7,516 nucleotides of DNA from Methanobrevibacter sp. Its GTDB lineage: Archaea; Methanobacteriota; Methanobacteria; Methanobacteriales; Methanobacteriaceae. The position numbers and the translations under genes are program-made. Below the pieces are notes generated by a model. The model saw only the letters and a list, made by a program, of their open reading frames with translations. It was not told where the DNA came from and did no database searches. Of this stretch, positions 5,713-7,516 are shown piece after piece (positions within the stretch are counted from its first letter, which is position 1; each line of letters starts with the position of its first letter). The stretch is taken from positions 1 through 7,516 of the forward strand of contig JAGCBE010000351.1 of assembly GCA_017652345.1 (NCBI GenBank), written 5' to 3'.

Positions 5713-7137
5713 TCAGTCTGCTTCAGATGTAGCAGTTACAGTGATATTTGAAGTATCATTAGGTGTGTAATGATATTTTCCATCATCATCTACCGTACTT
5801 GTAATATCAACTGTCTTACTGTTAGCAGTTACAGTGACCTTCTTTGCGTGATATCCACTTCCTGCAGTAACAGTAAATGCGATATCTTTACCAGGTTCTG
5901 TATAATCAGGTGATGCAGTTATAGCACTGATATGTGCATCAGATGTATCTTTTGTGATCGTTCCTGCAGGTGCAATATAGAATACTATACTGTTAGCAAA
6001 CTTATCAACTGCATATCCTTTTGAATACTGGAAGCCATGATTTGAAACACGCTGGCGCACGTTAGGCTGTGTCCATTCATACTCATTACCAAAGTAAGCT
6101 GCCACATTTTCTATATCATGCATAAATGCAACTATACCTGACTGTGAAACAGGGTCTTTAGCGATATCATCATTCTGAACATAAATAGCAGTGCAATCTG
6201 CAGGTGTGGCATCTATACCGTCCCCTGGAGTTTGCCAATAGGCAATTTCCTTATAGCCTGGAAGTGACACAAGCTCTTTATGATAGGTATCGCTCTCAAG
6301 GTAGAATGCAGAAGCCTGTGCATAGTCACTCTGAACTTCAAGAACAAGATCATCAAGACTTGTAAATGTTTCATAATGTTCTGCATTGAACTTTGTAGAC
6401 AGTTTCTGTATAAGGTTCTTATACTTTGCAATAACCTTATTACCATATTTAAGTGCATTCTTTGTGATAAGATATCCACCTAAAGCTGTGATACTGCTAT
6501 CACCTGTAGCAGATACATATTCACCTAAAAGGTTAACTGAAAGACCATTCTGTAAGCAGTTTGCAATAGAAGTATTTATTGCAGTTGCAACAACTGCTTC
6601 CTTTGCACCTTCGATCTTATTTCTTACAGGTATGAACTGACTGTCAATAAATCCTGCCATTTCTGCAGGTGACTGCCATGCTTTTCTTAACTGCTCGATA
6701 GGCATTACAAATTCATAAGACCATGTACCTTCTTTACCAAAGATAACAGACTTAACCTGCAGTGTATCATCCAGTGCATAGGGTGATAACTGTGTGATCT
6801 TTCTTGTGGTTGCGTTTGGTGAATTAGTCCATACAGGGTTGTTTACTGCATCAGGTGCGATAGTATACAACTTTTCAATAAATCCACCAAAAGTGCTTTC
6901 ATCACGCAAAATACGTCTTGTATCTGCATTGTAATATTTGCTGAAGAAAAGCACCTTGATTATTCTTTTTACTAATGATCCATACCATCCATCAAGCAGA
7001 TCAAAATCATCAATAGCATGACCGCAATCTACAAAGTTGGTAGAGTCAATTTTTGTAACTGCATTATTTTTTCCCACTGCTTCATTATAAGCATCAGTTA
7101 CAATACTGGGAATGTTAACAACACCATAACTTGCCAT
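5713..7137 (-). CDS. Major capsid protein, phi29 gp8-like with C-terminal Ig-like domain, 474 aa
   Basis: This is the shell-forming protein, expected to have the HK97 fold. Residues about 1-392 form the core: an N-terminal segment with 'SKYYNADTRRIL' (66-77), a 'YEFVMPIEQLRKAWQSPAEM' region (141-160), a helix at 163-195, and the C-terminal signature 'IVAFMHDIENVAAYFGNEYEW' region through 'GYAVDKFANSIVFYI' (335-388), which resembles the end of gp8-type capsid cores. Residues 400-474 form a Thr/Val-rich beta domain, Ig-like in appearance, matching the BIG2-type domain at the end of phi29 gp8 (448 aa). The frame continues upstream to 7194 inside the preceding gene, but AAAGGGGT at 7155-7148 lies 10 nt before the ATG at 7137, which starts 2 nt after the preceding stop. 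Confidence 0.85.
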   Translation of the reverse strand: MASYGVVNIPSIVTDAYNEAVGKNNAVTKIDSTNFVDCGHAIDDFDLLDGWYGSLVKRIIKVLFFSKYYNADTRRILRDESTFGGFIEKLYTIAPDAVNNPVWTNSPNATTRKITQLSPYALDDTLQVKSVIFGKEGTWSYEFVMPIEQLRKAWQSPAEMAGFIDSQFIPVRNKIEGAKEAVVATAINTSIANCLQNGLSVNLLGEYVSATGDSSITALGGYLITKNALKYGNKVIAKYKNLIQKLSTKFNAEHYETFTSLDDLVLEVQSDYAQASAFYLESDTYHKELVSLPGYKEIAYWQTPGDGIDATPADCTAIYVQNDDIAKDPVSQSGIVAFMHDIENVAAYFGNEYEWTQPNVRQRVSNHGFQYSKGYAVDKFANSIVFYIAPAGTITKDTSDAHISAITASPDYTEPGKDIAFTVTAGSGYHAKKVTVTANSKTVDITSTVDDDGKYHYTPNDTSNITVTATSEAD

Positions 7138-7138
7138 A

Positions 7139-7294
7139 TTATTCTTTACCCCTTTCTTTGACAAATTCTTTGATAACATCAAGTGTACTGTCAAGTTTAC
7201 TCATAAACTTATAGTCCCTGAATATAAAGTAGGCTAATACCGCAACAGTAACACCTAATTCCTTTACAATTTGAATACCCTGTTCAAAGGTCAT
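7139..7294 (-). CDS. Small single-TM protein, BhlA/UviB-type putative holin, 51 aa
   Basis: The protein reads MTFEQGIQIVKELGVTVAVL and continues with a short hydrophobic run (about residues 13-26) followed by 'FRDYKFMSKLDSTL' and a charged helical tail ending KERGKE. A short N-terminal helix, one membrane segment, then an 'RD-aromatic-KF...L..TL' motif is the layout of BhlA/UviB (and YvrJ-like) small phage membrane proteins, several of which act as holins or bacteriocin-export helpers. Its ATG overlaps the upstream TGA as ATGA and has AAGGTG just before it, indicating translational coupling; its TAA is 1 nt before the capsid start. That it is a gene is well supported; lysis function is inferred. 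Its place at the head of the capsid genes is unusual, since phi29's holin follows the tail genes. Confidence 0.72.
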   Translation of the reverse strand: MTFEQGIQIVKELGVTVAVLAYFIFRDYKFMSKLDSTLDVIKEFVKERGKE

Positions 7295-7497
7295 TCTGCA
7301 CCTTCTTCCTGATCAGGTAACATCTTTTCCTGTTTCGGTTCTTCATCAGGTACTTGTGCCTGTTCTACCTGTTTTGGTTCTTCAACAGTCTTTACATCTT
7401 CCTGATCATCATTGATCATACTTTCCTGTTTAGCAACTACTGGTGCAGGTGCTACATCAGGAAAAACTTCTTTGTACGCTTCTTCTTTGAATACCAT
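7291..7497 (-). CDS. Small acidic Pro/Glu/Gln-rich protein, 68 aa, function unknown
   Basis: I do not recognise this protein. It has 20 acidic and 7 Lys residues by count and 7 prolines, no membrane segment and no cysteine. The N-terminal 12 residues look helical; the rest (17-68) looks disordered and contains 'EEPKQ' twice, encoded by a 17-bp direct repeat with one mismatch. It sits upstream of the holin-like and capsid genes, the area where phi29 places scaffold gp7 (98 aa, also small and highly charged), so a scaffold or capsid-assembly role is possible but not shown. An in-frame GTG lies at 7509 within the AAGGAAGGTGA motif; the ATG at 7497, 8 nt downstream of that motif, is the better start. 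Confidence 0.7.
   Translation of the reverse strand: MVFKEEAYKEVFPDVAPAPVVAKQESMINDDQEDVKTVEEPKQVEQAQVPDEEPKQEKMLPDQEEGAE
7329..7384. repeat. 17-bp direct repeat encoding EEPKQ twice
   Basis: Plus-strand positions 7329-7345 (CCTGTTTCGGTTCTTCA) recur at 7368-7384 with a single C-to-T change, 39 bp apart. The repeat is in frame in the small acidic protein and duplicates its 'EEPKQ' motif. The unit spacing is a multiple of three, consistent with a local tandem duplication that has since diverged. Confidence 0.7.
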
Positions 7498-7505
7498 ATC
7501 TATAT

Positions 7506-7516
7506 TCACCTTCCTT
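7506..7516 (-). promoter_or_regulatory. Ribosome binding site of the small acidic protein, at the window edge
   Basis: AAGGAAGGTGA on the minus strand precedes the ATG at 7497 by 8 nt and rules out the GTG at 7509, which lies inside the motif. The identical 11-mer occurs before the 197-residue tail protein (3215-3205), suggesting a reused strong initiation site. The window ends at this motif, so any promoter lies further right. Confidence 0.7.

Noticed and set aside
7138..7194. Extended capsid start giving 19 extra N-terminal residues
   Set aside because: The extension lies within the 51-aa holin-like gene and lacks a ribosome binding site, whereas the ATG at 7137 has AAAGGGGT in front of it.

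Overview
The window is part of the late (structural) gene block of a small phi29-like podovirus. The likely host is a low-GC Gram-positive bacterium: the start sites carry strong AGGAGG/AAGGGG/AAGGAAGGTGA-type ribosome binding sites, base composition is AT-rich (roughly 30-41% GC in the stretches I counted by hand), and no stop-codon reassignment is needed. The phi29-like assignment rests on an upper-collar portal of about 308 residues that lines up by eye with phi29 gp10 at both ends, a major capsid protein with a C-terminal Ig-like domain as in gp8, a lower-collar protein, and tail-knob-type proteins. The phage, its exact host and the protein-primed polymerase expected for this group are not visible here.

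All genes lie on the minus strand, so the operon reads from right to left. In transcription order: a small acidic Pro/Glu/Gln-rich protein (7497-7291); a 51-residue single-membrane-segment protein of BhlA/UviB holin type (7294-7139), overlapping the previous stop as ATGA; the major capsid protein (7137-5713); a hairpin in the 93-nt gap that may be a partial terminator; the portal (5619-4693); the lower collar (4733-4017, overlapping the portal by 41 nt); a fibre or receptor-binding protein (4012-3215); a 197-residue knob/adaptor-like protein (3200-2607); and an 811-residue tail-knob protein (2602-167). A strong hairpin terminator (152-126) follows. The last 125 or so bases (1-125) hold no gene.

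Together the genes build the capsid shell, the DNA entry/exit portal, the collar, the fibres and the short tail tip that crosses the host envelope. No scaffolding protein can be named with confidence, and the packaging ATPase, tail lysin and endolysin lie outside the window.

The most notable points are: gene order differs from phi29, with knob genes after the collar and the knob apparently spread over two proteins; a probable holin sits at the head of the capsid genes; the capsid/portal hairpin pairs completely only on the transcribed strand; the operon-end terminator has a duplicated arm that could form an alternative hairpin; and a gene-free left end begins with AAAG, which may be a genome terminus.
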